The notes: generated from the sequence alone by a model not told the origin. DNA of 64,000 nt from Flavobacterium zepuense (GCF_007097145.1 NZ_VJVZ01000007.1:203267-267266); one strand, 5' to 3'; positions 23,224 to 30,236 are shown, counted from the stretch's first letter. Translations and numbers: made by a program.

Positions 23224-25437
23224 ATGCAAAACTTTACTACTGCCCTTAAGGCAGAACATATAAAAAAAAGCGGAACCGGTATTTATGTGCTGTCTGTACT
23301 TATGGGCATTGCCATACCTATTATATATGCCATAGTGCTATTGGTACAAAGCGAACCGGCATCGCCGGCAGATATTGTGCCGTACAATTACTTTAACAGG
23401 GTTTTAGATGATGTGCTGGAGGCATTTGCCACCTTTTTCTTTCCGCTGTTAATTATCATAACCGTTAGCCGCATTACACAGCTGGACCATCGCAACGGCG
23501 GCTGGCAGCTTATGGAAACCCAGCCCGTAACTAAGGCATCCATCTACTTTTCTAAATTTACGGTACTGCTCATTAGCAACACCATCGCCATACTTTCGTT
23601 CATACTAATGGCTTATATATGTTCCGGGTTGCTGTTTAGTATTGTAGACCTGCCCAAGGCAGCCACCTTTAGCTTTGAGTTTGGCTTTGTAACTCAGCTA
23701 TTTTTTCGCTTGTTTTTAGCTGCACTGGTAATTACAGCGTTGCAGTACCTCATCTCTGTACTTATACCAAGCTTTGTATGGTCTATACTTACAGGGTTTG
23801 TGTTACTAATTACCTACCTGTTTTTATACGGCTTTAATGTAGTGCCAGACTGGTATCCTATCCGCTTTTTGGGCTCGGTAGCCAAACATATTAAAGGCAG
23901 CGATTTAGGGTACTGGTTAACGTATTCAGAAATTGCCGCGCTGCTCATAACACTCATAATTGTATACATTGGTTTTAATTGGTACAGGCATAAAAGTGTT
24001 AAGCAGGCCTTTTTTACCAAAAAGCGCCTTGCCGCACTGGCGTGTGTTTTGCTTGTTATTGCACTGCCATTGGCCTGGTTACTAATGCCAAAAACTATGG
24101 ATGCCTATAGCAAAACCATTGTTAGCGGAACCATAGATACTAAAGATAACGTAAGGAACATTTACATTCTGGGCTTTTTTATAGATGATACCATTGCGGC
24201 TATCCCCATCGTTAACAATGCTTTTCATTACGAGATAAAGCAGGATATCCCTGCCGATATTTACAGGCTTATTTTAGACGAAGCCAATGTGGGCAACGTG
24301 TTTTTTGGTAAGAACGACAGTATTAATATTGCTTTCAAAAAAAACAAAGCGGCTTTGGATGGTAAAATTACCGGTACAAGGCTGGCCGAAAGTCAGTACA
24401 AAGACGAGAATAAAAGAAGCTACAGCAGCGTGTCTTACTACCTGCAGGAAAATATTTATATAGATAACGTAGACTTTATTACCGAGCAGATAACAAACGA
24501 GTGGAAAGAAAAAATGGAAGAATCGAGCAAGTTTAAAACCGCCGACAACCACGTACCCCGCCCCGATTTTGTGCAGAGCAATAAAAAGGCGGTTACCATT
24601 ACCTATTTAAACTACTGGCAGGACTTTTTAAAAAAGCGTAGGGCTATGTTTCCCGGTAAGGCTACTAAAGAAAGCGCCGATATTGCCTACATGAAAAGCA
24701 CTGTGCCTTTGGACGACGATAGTATGCTGAGCAACGAAGACTACTTTAAATACGTTAAAGTCAGCTACATAGAAAACAACAAAGCCGATATAGATGAAAG
24801 CACCAAGGCATTAAAGGCTATTGCAGCCTTAAAGCCCGGCACGTTTAAAGATAAAATGCTGTACTGGCAATTAAAAACCAGCGTAAAGGATGCATCGGCC
24901 AAAAGCCAGCGCGATAATTTAATTGCCACTTACGCCCCGCAGTTTGGCAATGCAAAATATCAAAAACTAATTACGGGCATTGGCAAAACACTCTCTAATT
25001 TAGATAAAGGTATGGTGGCACCTGCCATTGCGGCTACTACCTTAAGCAGAGAGCCTTTTGCGTTAGAGAATTTTAAGGGCAAATACATTGCCATAGATGT
25101 GTGGGCAACCTGGTGCGCGCCTTGCCGCGAAGAGTCGCCTTACTTTGATAAACTTGCCATTAAGTACAAAAACCAGCCCGTGCAGTTTGTTGCCCTTAGC
25201 ACCGACCGCAGGATAGACGACTGGTTTGTAGATGCCACCCAAAAAAGCAAATCGGTACTTCAGGTACATGCTGACAATGAAAAAGTTTTCAGCAACGATT
25301 ATAACGTAGAGTTTATTCCGCGCTTTATATTAATAGATAAGGAGGGCAAAATTGTAAACAGCAAAATGCCGCGCCCAAGCGATGCCACTTTTGAACAGGT
25401 GTTACGCCAGCAACTCAATTTGGGAGACGAAAAATAA
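23224..25437 (+). CDS. ABC-2 type permease fused to a periplasmic TlpA-like thioredoxin domain
   Basis: 737 residues. An N-terminal ABC-2 permease region has six hydrophobic segments (about 20-42, 67-85, 113-140, 158-180, 183-205, 236-252). A seventh (about 268-288) would place the rest in the periplasm. Residues 290-375 resemble the N-terminal beta domain often found in Bacteroidota TlpA proteins (SGTIDTKDNVRNIYILGFFI), 390-590 are helical, and 600-737 form a TlpA/ResA thioredoxin domain with WATWCAPC (Cys 631 and 634) and FIPRFILIDKEGK carrying the cis-Pro. The frame is continuous without a stop or internal start context. It is downstream of a BcrA-type ATPase and 18 bases before a membrane-tethered LuxR gene. 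A role coupling export to thiol reduction is inferred; the fused architecture is directly visible. Confidence 0.88.
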   Translation: MQNFTTALKAEHIKKSGTGIYVLSVLMGIAIPIIYAIVLLVQSEPASPADIVPYNYFNRVLDDVLEAFATFFFPLLIIITVSRITQLDHRNGGWQLMETQPVTKASIYFSKFTVLLISNTIAILSFILMAYICSGLLFSIVDLPKAATFSFEFGFVTQLFFRLFLAALVITALQYLISVLIPSFVWSILTGFVLLITYLFLYGFNVVPDWYPIRFLGSVAKHIKGSDLGYWLTYSEIAALLITLIIVYIGFNWYRHKSVKQAFFTKKRLAALACVLLVIALPLAWLLMPKTMDAYSKTIVSGTIDTKDNVRNIYILGFFIDDTIAAIPIVNNAFHYEIKQDIPADIYRLILDEANVGNVFFGKNDSINIAFKKNKAALDGKITGTRLAESQYKDENKRSYSSVSYYLQENIYIDNVDFITEQITNEWKEKMEESSKFKTADNHVPRPDFVQSNKKAVTITYLNYWQDFLKKRRAMFPGKATKESADIAYMKSTVPLDDDSMLSNEDYFKYVKVSYIENNKADIDESTKALKAIAALKPGTFKDKMLYWQLKTSVKDASAKSQRDNLIATYAPQFGNAKYQKLITGIGKTLSNLDKGMVAPAIAATTLSREPFALENFKGKYIAIDVWATWCAPCREESPYFDKLAIKYKNQPVQFVALSTDRRIDDWFVDATQKSKSVLQVHADNEKVFSNDYNVEFIPRFILIDKEGKIVNSKMPRPSDATFEQVLRQQLNLGDEK

Positions 25438-25455
25438 TACTACTTTTGCTGTACT

Positions 25456-25926
25456 ATGCTAACCTGGATACGCAAACATAAAAGGATTTTACTATACGGT
25501 TCCAGCCTGGCGTTACTGCTATTTTTGCTGCGCTGGCTGGAATTCCGTTTTTTAGTTTTAAGCCACGCCATAGATATTTACGTAGGCGCCATTGCCCTTA
25601 TGTTTACCGCGCTGGGCATCTGGCTTACGCTAAAACTCACCAGGCCTAAAACCCATACCGTTATTGTTGAGAAGGAAGTATACCTGCCTGCTGAAACCTC
25701 ATCAGAAATTAACCAGTCCGAAATTGAAAAGCTTGCCCTTAGCAGGCGTGAGCTGGAAGTACTTAATTTAATGGCGCAGGGCATGAGCAACAAAGAAATT
25801 GCCGACGGTTTATTTGTATCTTTAAATACGGTTAAAACGCATTCATCCAACATTTTTGAAAAGCTTGATGTTAAGCGCCGCACCCAGGCGGTAGAAAAAT
25901 CGAAAAGGCTGGGCATTATTGTGTAA
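25456..25926 (+). CDS. Membrane-tethered LuxR-type transcriptional regulator
   Basis: 156 residues. Two N-terminal membrane helices (about 12-30 and 38-60) precede a short linker and a C-terminal LuxR/GerE helix-turn-helix (LSRRELEVLNLMAQGMSNKE to FVSLNTVKTHSSNIFEKLDV). There is no receiver domain, so it is probably controlled through its membrane part or a partner. It lies 18 bases after the permease fusion and 119 bases before DUF4199, and a perfect palindrome lies in that last gap. I recall this regulator-DUF4199 pair as common in flavobacteria. Confidence 0.9.
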   Translation: MLTWIRKHKRILLYGSSLALLLFLLRWLEFRFLVLSHAIDIYVGAIALMFTALGIWLTLKLTRPKTHTVIVEKEVYLPAETSSEINQSEIEKLALSRRELEVLNLMAQGMSNKEIADGLFVSLNTVKTHSSNIFEKLDVKRRTQAVEKSKRLGIIV

Positions 25927-25969
25927 AGGCATCGCCCATAAGTAGTATTGGTTGATGCAAACCTAAAAT

Positions 25970-25985
25970 TCATACTAAAGTATGA
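25970..25985. promoter_or_regulatory. Palindrome upstream of the DUF4199 gene
   Basis: Perfect 7-bp inverted repeat TCATACT-AA-AGTATGA between the LuxR-type gene and DUF4199, 60 bases before the latter's ATG. Its position and symmetry suit a dimeric LuxR-type activator; this is inference. Confidence 0.5.
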
Positions 25986-26045
25986 GTGTGTAAAACCCAT
26001 AAATGCCCAATTTTGCAGCATCATAACACATAAAACATAAACCTT

Positions 26046-26561
26046 ATGAAAAAAATTGTACTCAGGTACGGACTCCTTGCCGGCCCCATCAGCATGATAG
26101 GTTTCGCGCTTACTGCTACCCATATTGTAGATTCTAAGTATGGAATGCTGGTGGGCTACGCCTCCATGATCGTAGCGTTCTCCTTAATATATGTAGCCGT
26201 TGTAAATTACAGGGATAATTACAACGGTGGCACTATTACATTTGGCAAGGCTTTTTTAATTGGCTTATACATTACGCTTATTGCCTCTACCGTTTATGTG
26301 GTTATCTGGCTTATAAGCTACTACTTTTTTATGCCCGATTACCTGGACAAATACATGGCAAATTACCTGGCCGACCTAAAAGCCGGTGGTGCTTCCGCAG
26401 AAAAAATTAAAGCCGAAACCGCCGAAATGGCCGGATATATGGAGATGTACAAGAACCCTTTCCTTAATGCCCTTATTACCTATACCGAGATACTGCCCGT
26501 TGGGCTGATTGTATCGTTAATTAGTGCTGCCATTTTAAGGAGAAAGCCACAGTTTGCGTAA
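26046..26561 (+). CDS. DUF4199 membrane protein
   Basis: 171 residues with four predicted membrane helices (about 7-27, 35-55, 67-93, 135-162) and a charged loop between helices 3 and 4 (YMANYLADLKAGGASAEKIK). The pattern MKKIVLRYGLLAGPISMIGF and FGKAFLIGLYITLIASTVYV fits DUF4199 of Bacteroidota. Function unknown. Its neighbours, a membrane-tethered LuxR protein and an ABC system, suggest envelope stress or signalling. Confidence 0.85.
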   Translation: MKKIVLRYGLLAGPISMIGFALTATHIVDSKYGMLVGYASMIVAFSLIYVAVVNYRDNYNGGTITFGKAFLIGLYITLIASTVYVVIWLISYYFFMPDYLDKYMANYLADLKAGGASAEKIKAETAEMAGYMEMYKNPFLNALITYTEILPVGLIVSLISAAILRRKPQFA

Positions 26562-26572
26562 GTAAAAGTAAT

Positions 26573-26606
26573 TGTCATACTGAGCATCTCGAAGTGCGGC
26601 ATTGAC
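26573..26606. repeat. Degenerate dispersed repeat of the GTCATnCTGAGC type
   Basis: GTCATACTGAGCATCTCGAAGTG resembles the element at 39926-39964 (GTCATTCTGAGTGAAGTGCA onward) and the one at 36852-36892. It begins 12 bases after the DUF4199 stop and carries no ORF. Confidence 0.5.
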
Positions 26607-26621
26607 TTTTACGACCATTTA

Positions 26622-26699
26622 AACCTACAAGGTTTTAAAAACCTTGCAGGTTAGCTACATCATTTTATACTCCTGCAAGGTCTCAAAGACCTTGTAGGT
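26622..26699. repeat. Two tandem hairpins of an ACCTNCAAGGT repeat
   Basis: First hairpin arms AACCTACAAGGTTTT (26622-26636) and AAAACCTTGCAGGTT (26638-26652). Second arms CCTGCAAGGTCT (26672-26683) and AGACCTTGTAGG (26687-26698). Both use the same CCTnCAAGG core with C/T exchanges in opposite arms. They probably belong to a dispersed palindromic element and may also terminate DUF4199 transcription. Confidence 0.6.
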
Positions 26700-26750
26700 A
26701 TAATTTCCATACGTATTAATAATAAGCGCCTCAAATGGCACTTTTTATTT

Positions 26751-26777
26751 TTACACAAAAGCCTTATATTTGTGTAA
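26751..26777 (+). promoter_or_regulatory. Crp-gene promoter with overlapping 9-bp inverted repeat
   Basis: Arms TTACACAAA (26751-26759) and TTTGTGTAA (26769-26777) with a 9-base spacer. The right arm overlaps the -7 box TATATTTG (26765-26772). The Crp-type gene starts 13 bases downstream. The position suggests autoregulation or control by another dimeric regulator. Confidence 0.6.
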
Positions 26778-26789
26778 AACCTTACAGTT

Positions 26790-27371
26790 ATGTACAGCCG
26801 CATAAACAAAAGCATAAGCCGCTACGTTGATTTTACCCAGGAAGAGCTTGATATCTTTAACTCCCTTTTAGAATACAGGAAAGTACCTAAAAAGACCATC
26901 ATGCTACACGAGGGCGAAATGTGTAATTTTGAAGCCTTTGTAATTCAGGGCTGCGTGCGCAAATACTATATAGATGTCAATGGCTTTGAGGTAATACTTC
27001 AATTTGCCATAGAGGATGCCTGGGTGAGCGATATATCCTTTAGTATTTATGAAGACAAGCCCAGCAAGCTTTACATAGAAACGCTGGAAGACTGCGAGTT
27101 CTTTGTATTTACCCCCGAAACCAAAGAAGAACTGTTTAAACGTGCCCCAAAGTTTGAAAGGGCTTACCGTATATTGTTTCAGCGCAACCTTGCCGCACTG
27201 CAAAACAGGCTGTTTAACACCATTTCTAAAACCGCATTAGACAAATACCTCGAATTCCTGGAGCTGTACCCTACCCTGCCACAGCGTGTAGCACAGCACT
27301 ATATAGCATCCTACCTGGGCATCTCAGCCGAATTTCTAAGCAAAACAAGGGCAAAGGCAGCGAAAATTTAG
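26790..27371 (+). CDS. Crp/Fnr-family regulator
   Basis: 193 residues. A cyclic-nucleotide-binding-like barrel (about 15-115; MLHEGEMCNFEAFVIQGCVR, VILQFAIEDAWVSD) is followed by a dimer helix and a short C-terminal helix-turn-helix (VAQHYIASYLGISAEFLSKT). The canonical cAMP-contact RSA pattern is absent, as in most Bacteroidota Crp-like proteins. The protein ends soon after the recognition helix, which is normal for this subgroup. Ligand unknown. A hexanucleotide tandem array starts nine bases after its stop. Confidence 0.93.
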   Translation: MYSRINKSISRYVDFTQEELDIFNSLLEYRKVPKKTIMLHEGEMCNFEAFVIQGCVRKYYIDVNGFEVILQFAIEDAWVSDISFSIYEDKPSKLYIETLEDCEFFVFTPETKEELFKRAPKFERAYRILFQRNLAALQNRLFNTISKTALDKYLEFLELYPTLPQRVAQHYIASYLGISAEFLSKTRAKAAKI

Positions 27372-27380
27372 TTGCAGTTT

Positions 27381-27476
27381 GCAGTCGCAGTCGCAGTCGC
27401 AGTCGCAGTCGCAGTCGCAGTCGCAGTCGCAGTCGCAGTCGCAGTCGCAGTCGCAGTCGCAGTCGCAGTCGCAGTT
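27381..27476 (+). repeat. Tandem hexanucleotide array (GCAGTC)n
   Basis: Fifteen perfect consecutive copies of GCAGTC (27381-27470) plus a partial copy (GCAGT), preceded by a related GCAGTTT. It is intergenic, between the Crp-type gene and the pirin promoter. Perfect short repeats of this length are prone to slippage, so the copy number probably varies between isolates. A related inverted motif (GAGACTGCGACT) lies at about 27571-27582. Confidence 0.97.
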
Positions 27477-27589
27477 TTTAATGCGAACTACAATCTTATA
27501 TAATATTGTATAGAATTATTTTATTTTATTTTTTTTAAACTATTAAGTGTCAACTGAGACTGAAAACTGAGACTGCGACTAAAAACTTC
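27477..27589. other. Low-complexity intergenic sequence
   Basis: AT-rich tract with T runs, then ACTGAGACTGAAAACTGAGACTGCGACT, the reverse-complement flavour of the tandem array. No gene visible. Confidence 0.5.
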
Positions 27590-27643
27590 TTTCTTGTCCC
27601 AGTTCAATGCGCACCTCCTTCCTATGTCGCAATTTTGTACTGT
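27590..27643 (+). promoter_or_regulatory. Pirin promoter with conserved two-block element
   Basis: Block 1, 21 bases (27590-27610) containing TTGTCCCAGTTCAATGC, and block 2 TTTGTACTGT (27634-27643) are both identical to blocks in the promoter of the YceI gene at 28555-28608, at the same 44-base start-to-start distance. The 23 bases between them are not conserved. Block 2 contains the TTTG of a -7 box, so the first block lies where an activator or the -33 region would be. Confidence 0.75.
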
Positions 27644-27663
27644 AATACTAAAGCAACAAAATC

Positions 27664-28539
27664 ATGGACAGGAAAAATTTTATAAAAAAAGGATTAATGG
27701 GCACCGGTATGTTTATAACATCGGCTGCCGTGGGCGATGCACTAATTAATGATATCGACGAGATAAAACCGTTAGAGCCTATTGGGTACAACCACCTGCC
27801 TAATACCACATCTAAAATAATGGAGAACACCGTGCTGCACAAAGCAGGTACAAGAGGCCATGCAAACCACGGCTGGTTAGACAGCCACCACACCTTTAGC
27901 TTTGCCAATTACAATAATCCTGACAGGATGCACTTTGGTGTACTGCGTGTTCTTAATGACGACCGCGTAGATGCAGGCATGGGCTTTGGCACTCACCCGC
28001 ACGATAATATGGAAATAATTTCCATACCTTTAGAGGGCGACCTGGAGCATAAAGACAGCATGGGCAACACTGCCGTTATTAAAAAAGGCGATATACAGGC
28101 AATGAGCGCCGGTACGGGTATTTACCACAGCGAGTACAACAAAAATAAAGACAAGCTTACCAAGTTCCTTCAAATATGGGTGTACCCTAACAAACGCAAC
28201 GTCACCCCGCGTTACGACCAGATAACCCTTAACGAAGCCGAAAGGCACAACACGCTACAGCAAATATTATCGCCTAATGCTGATGATGCCGGTGTTTGGA
28301 TCAACCAGGATGCGTGGTTCCATATGGGTAAGTTTGATGCAGGCTTTACAACCGAATACACCGTTAAAAAACCGGGCAACGGTATTTATGCCTTTGTTCT
28401 TAAAGGCGATATTACCATTGGCAACATAGCCCTTAATGAGCGCGACGGCCTTGGTATTTGGGATACTGCTGCGATAGACATTACTGCGGCCTCGCAGGAT
28501 GCCGAACTTCTTTTAATGGAAGTACCAATGACACTATAA
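27664..28539 (+). CDS. Pirin-family protein with Tat-like export signal
   Basis: 291 residues. The bicupin pirin core begins at about residue 52 (MENTVLHKAGTRGHANHGWL, MHFGVLRVLNDD, GFGTHPHDNMEIISIPLEGD, MSAGTGIYHSEYN) with the metal-binding His residues of the N-terminal cupin. Pirins usually begin at this point; here there are 51 extra residues starting MDRKNFIKKGLMGTGMFITS, which resemble a twin-arginine-type signal with an Arg-Lys pair. It is therefore probably exported, although an internal start at the ATG of residue 52 could give a cytoplasmic form. Family members act as metal-dependent quercetinases or redox proteins. It is co-regulated with the YceI gene downstream. Confidence 0.92.
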   Translation: MDRKNFIKKGLMGTGMFITSAAVGDALINDIDEIKPLEPIGYNHLPNTTSKIMENTVLHKAGTRGHANHGWLDSHHTFSFANYNNPDRMHFGVLRVLNDDRVDAGMGFGTHPHDNMEIISIPLEGDLEHKDSMGNTAVIKKGDIQAMSAGTGIYHSEYNKNKDKLTKFLQIWVYPNKRNVTPRYDQITLNEAERHNTLQQILSPNADDAGVWINQDAWFHMGKFDAGFTTEYTVKKPGNGIYAFVLKGDITIGNIALNERDGLGIWDTAAIDITAASQDAELLLMEVPMTL

Positions 28540-28554
28540 TAATATATAGCTGCA

Positions 28555-28608
28555 TTTCTTGTCCCAGTTCAATGCCGGGGCGCAAAATAAGGCAGAACTT
28601 TGTACTGT
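28555..28608 (+). promoter_or_regulatory. YceI promoter with the same two-block element
   Basis: Blocks at 28555-28575 and 28599-28608 are identical to those of the pirin promoter and have the same spacing; the bases between differ (CGGGGCGCAAAATAAGGCAG here). The YceI ATG follows 57 bases later, against 21 in the pirin case. Confidence 0.75.
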
Positions 28609-28664
28609 CTAAAATAGATAACAAAAAAATAAAAACAATTAATAAACCATAAAATTTAAAGATC

Positions 28665-29195
28665 ATGGCAACAACAAAATGGGTATTAGACCCAACACAC
28701 TCAGAAGTAGGTTTTAAAGTTAAACACCTTATGTTTACTAACGTATCGGGCCAATTTACAAAATTTGAGGCTACTGCAACTTCTGACGATGAAAACTTTG
28801 ATAACGCTACTTTCGACTTCACTGCCGATGTAGATTCAGTAAATACAAACAATGCCGATCGTGACGGCCACCTTAAAAGCGGCGATTTCTTTGATGCCGA
28901 AAAATTCCCTAAGCTTACATTTAAGTCTACCACAGTTGCTAAAGCAGAAGAAGGCGAATATGTAGTAACAGGCGACCTTACCCTGCACGGCGAAACCAAA
29001 CCGGTTACCCTTGCTGTAGAGTTTGGCGGTATACAAAAAGACCCTTGGGGCAACATTAAAGCAGGTTTCTCTGTAACAGGAAAAATAAACCGTAAAGATT
29101 TTGGCCTTAGCTGGAACGCAGCCCTTGAAACAGGCGGTGTTATGCTTGGCGAAGAAGTAAAACTGGCTTTAGAGCTTCAGTTTGTAAAACAATAA
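28665..29195 (+). CDS. Cytoplasmic YceI-family protein
   Basis: 176 residues with no signal peptide. YceI barrel motifs: WVLDPTHSEVGFKVKHLMFT, FDFTADVDSVNTNNADRDGH, LKSGDFFDAEKFPKLTFKST, LTLHGETKPVTLAVEFGG, RKDFGLSWNAALETGGVMLG. It is the cytoplasmic subtype that in many bacteria sits near pirin or oxidoreductase genes and binds polyisoprenoid-like lipids. Transcribed separately from its own promoter, which duplicates that of the pirin gene. Compare the secreted relative at 12216-12785. Confidence 0.94.
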   Translation: MATTKWVLDPTHSEVGFKVKHLMFTNVSGQFTKFEATATSDDENFDNATFDFTADVDSVNTNNADRDGHLKSGDFFDAEKFPKLTFKSTTVAKAEEGEYVVTGDLTLHGETKPVTLAVEFGGIQKDPWGNIKAGFSVTGKINRKDFGLSWNAALETGGVMLGEEVKLALELQFVKQ

Positions 29196-29244
29196 TTAGT
29201 ACAAGCTACTAAACACACAACTCAAGTTTTTTAATTCCTGCAAC

Positions 29245-29280
29245 GCCGTGGTACTTTTAGTATCGCGGCTTTACGTTTTT
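29245..29280 (+). terminator. Probable terminator of the YceI gene
   Basis: Arms GCCGTGGTAC (29245-29254) and GTATCGCGGC (29260-29269) with two G-T pairs and a 5-base loop, followed by an interrupted T tract TTTACGTTTTTTAG. Confidence 0.65.
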
Positions 29281-29315
29281 TAGTACGTAATTTAGAATTT
29301 GAAGAACATTACAAT

Positions 29316-29942
29316 CTATTTTCTCTGGATGATTATTTGCAATACATCATCGGATAATCTATCAATAACAAAACTTTCAACCTCATTTACATAATCTTCT
29401 TCTCGTACATAGGTATGAGACATCATCATAATTGGTGGAATTTCTTCGATATTAAAACCGTTTACAATTAAAAATTGAGAGATTTCCTTTGCATAAGCCT
29501 TAGATTCTGGACTGTCCGCGACAGCAATAAGAACTTTATAATTTTTAGGAATTAGAAGCAATTTAGATTTTTGTTCATCAGTTAAGTGCCTAACAAGTTT
29601 ATAGTTGTTATTTGTTATGTTAGTAACTGGTGCATTGTATACAGGTCCATTATAAACATCCCCATTATGTATAGGTGCAGTATGTATTTGATTATTATTA
29701 CCCTTTATAGAATTACTTTTATCGATTTTATTATCATTACCAATAACATTCTCATTGCCTTTAATTTCATTTTCTTCGAATTTATCGCTTGGTGCAGCAG
29801 AATTTTCAATTGGCTTTGTATTGATTTTCTCTACCTGTAATCGGTCAATTTTATAATTAGCTAATAGTCCCAATAAACCACCAATTATAGGAGCAAGCCA
29901 TAAGATAAATTTCCACGTAAGTATTTTGTTGTCAATGCTCAT
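29316..29942 (-). CDS. Membrane protein with Asn-rich repeat region, unknown function
   Basis: 208 residues, not recognised. One N-terminal membrane helix (about 11-28), a charged linker, then an Asn/Gly-rich stretch (about 58-113) with a loose repeat of the form GN-NxI/VYNGPVY/VTNITNNNY, like a short beta-helix or adhesive segment. A C-terminal alpha/beta domain follows (about 135-208; YKVLIAVADSPESKAYAKEI, VLQIIIQRK). The coding sequence is visibly more AT-rich than its neighbours, which hints at recent acquisition. It sits alone, convergent with the YceI gene and divergent from trpE. Confidence 0.75.
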   Translation of the reverse strand: MSIDNKILTWKFILWLAPIIGGLLGLLANYKIDRLQVEKINTKPIENSAAPSDKFEENEIKGNENVIGNDNKIDKSNSIKGNNNQIHTAPIHNGDVYNGPVYNAPVTNITNNNYKLVRHLTDEQKSKLLLIPKNYKVLIAVADSPESKAYAKEISQFLIVNGFNIEEIPPIMMMSHTYVREEDYVNEVESFVIDRLSDDVLQIIIQRK

Positions 29943-30078
29943 CTTTTTAATTTAATACTTTAATAATGACAAATCTACTCGCAATAACGACACATTGCAA
30001 GACAATGAGAAAAAAAGTAATAGTTAAATTTAATTATATTCTCTTGCTCAATAAAAATACCTTTACTACTTTTACCTT
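29943..30078. other. Region upstream of the trp leader
   Basis: 136 AT-rich bases holding the promoters of the divergent membrane-protein gene and the trp operon. TACCTTTA near 30058-30065 resembles a -7 box with one mismatch. No clear -33 was found. Confidence 0.35.
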
Positions 30079-30153
30079 ATGATTTTACAATCGCACAACA
30101 TATCTGTAAATTTTTGGTGGTGGCAGTCAACTCTTTTAGTGACTGTTGCCTAA
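30079..30153 (+). CDS. trpL: Trp operon leader peptide (24 residues)
   Basis: The ORF opens MILQSHNISVNF and continues with three consecutive Trp codons (30115-30123), then QSTLLVTVA and TAA at 30151. Three adjacent TGG codons in a 24-codon ORF directly before a terminator and trpE are the hallmark of a Trp attenuator. The coding region also contains the RNA segments that form the competing hairpins. It is translated to sense charged tRNA-Trp: stalling at the Trp codons favours read-through into trpE. Confidence 0.88.
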   Translation: MILQSHNISVNFWWWQSTLLVTVA

Positions 30154-30191
30154 ACACGTATATATACCATTATGTTTAAACGGCTTGTCAC
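30124..30191 (+). promoter_or_regulatory. Competing hairpins of the trp attenuator (regions 1-3)
   Basis: Region 1 CAGTCA (30124-30129) pairs with TGACTG (30140-30145) in region 2. Alternatively region 2, as GTGAC (30139-30143) and GCC (30148-30150), pairs with region 3, GGC (30182-30184) and GTCAC (30187-30191). Region 3 is also part of the terminator. The three pairings are mutually exclusive and overlap the Trp codons and leader stop in the classical way. Confidence 0.8.
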
Positions 30192-30213
30192 AATGTGGCA
30201 AGCCGTTTTTCTT
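30178..30213 (+). terminator. Trp attenuator terminator
   Basis: Perfect 10-bp arms AAACGGCTTG (30178-30187) and CAAGCCGTTT (30199-30208), extended inward by a T-G pair and CAC/GTG, then TTTTTCTTTT. It lies 29 bases before trpE. Confidence 0.92.
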
Positions 30214-30236
30214 TTACCCAAAAATTTTAAATCACC

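Noticed and set aside
22294..26561. Antibiotic-peptide (bacteriocin) synthesis cluster
   Set aside because: There is a BcrA-type ATPase and a permease, but no precursor peptide, modification enzyme or peptidase domain nearby.
27381..27476. Possible CRISPR array
   Set aside because: The repeat unit is six bases with no spacers, and no cas genes are present.
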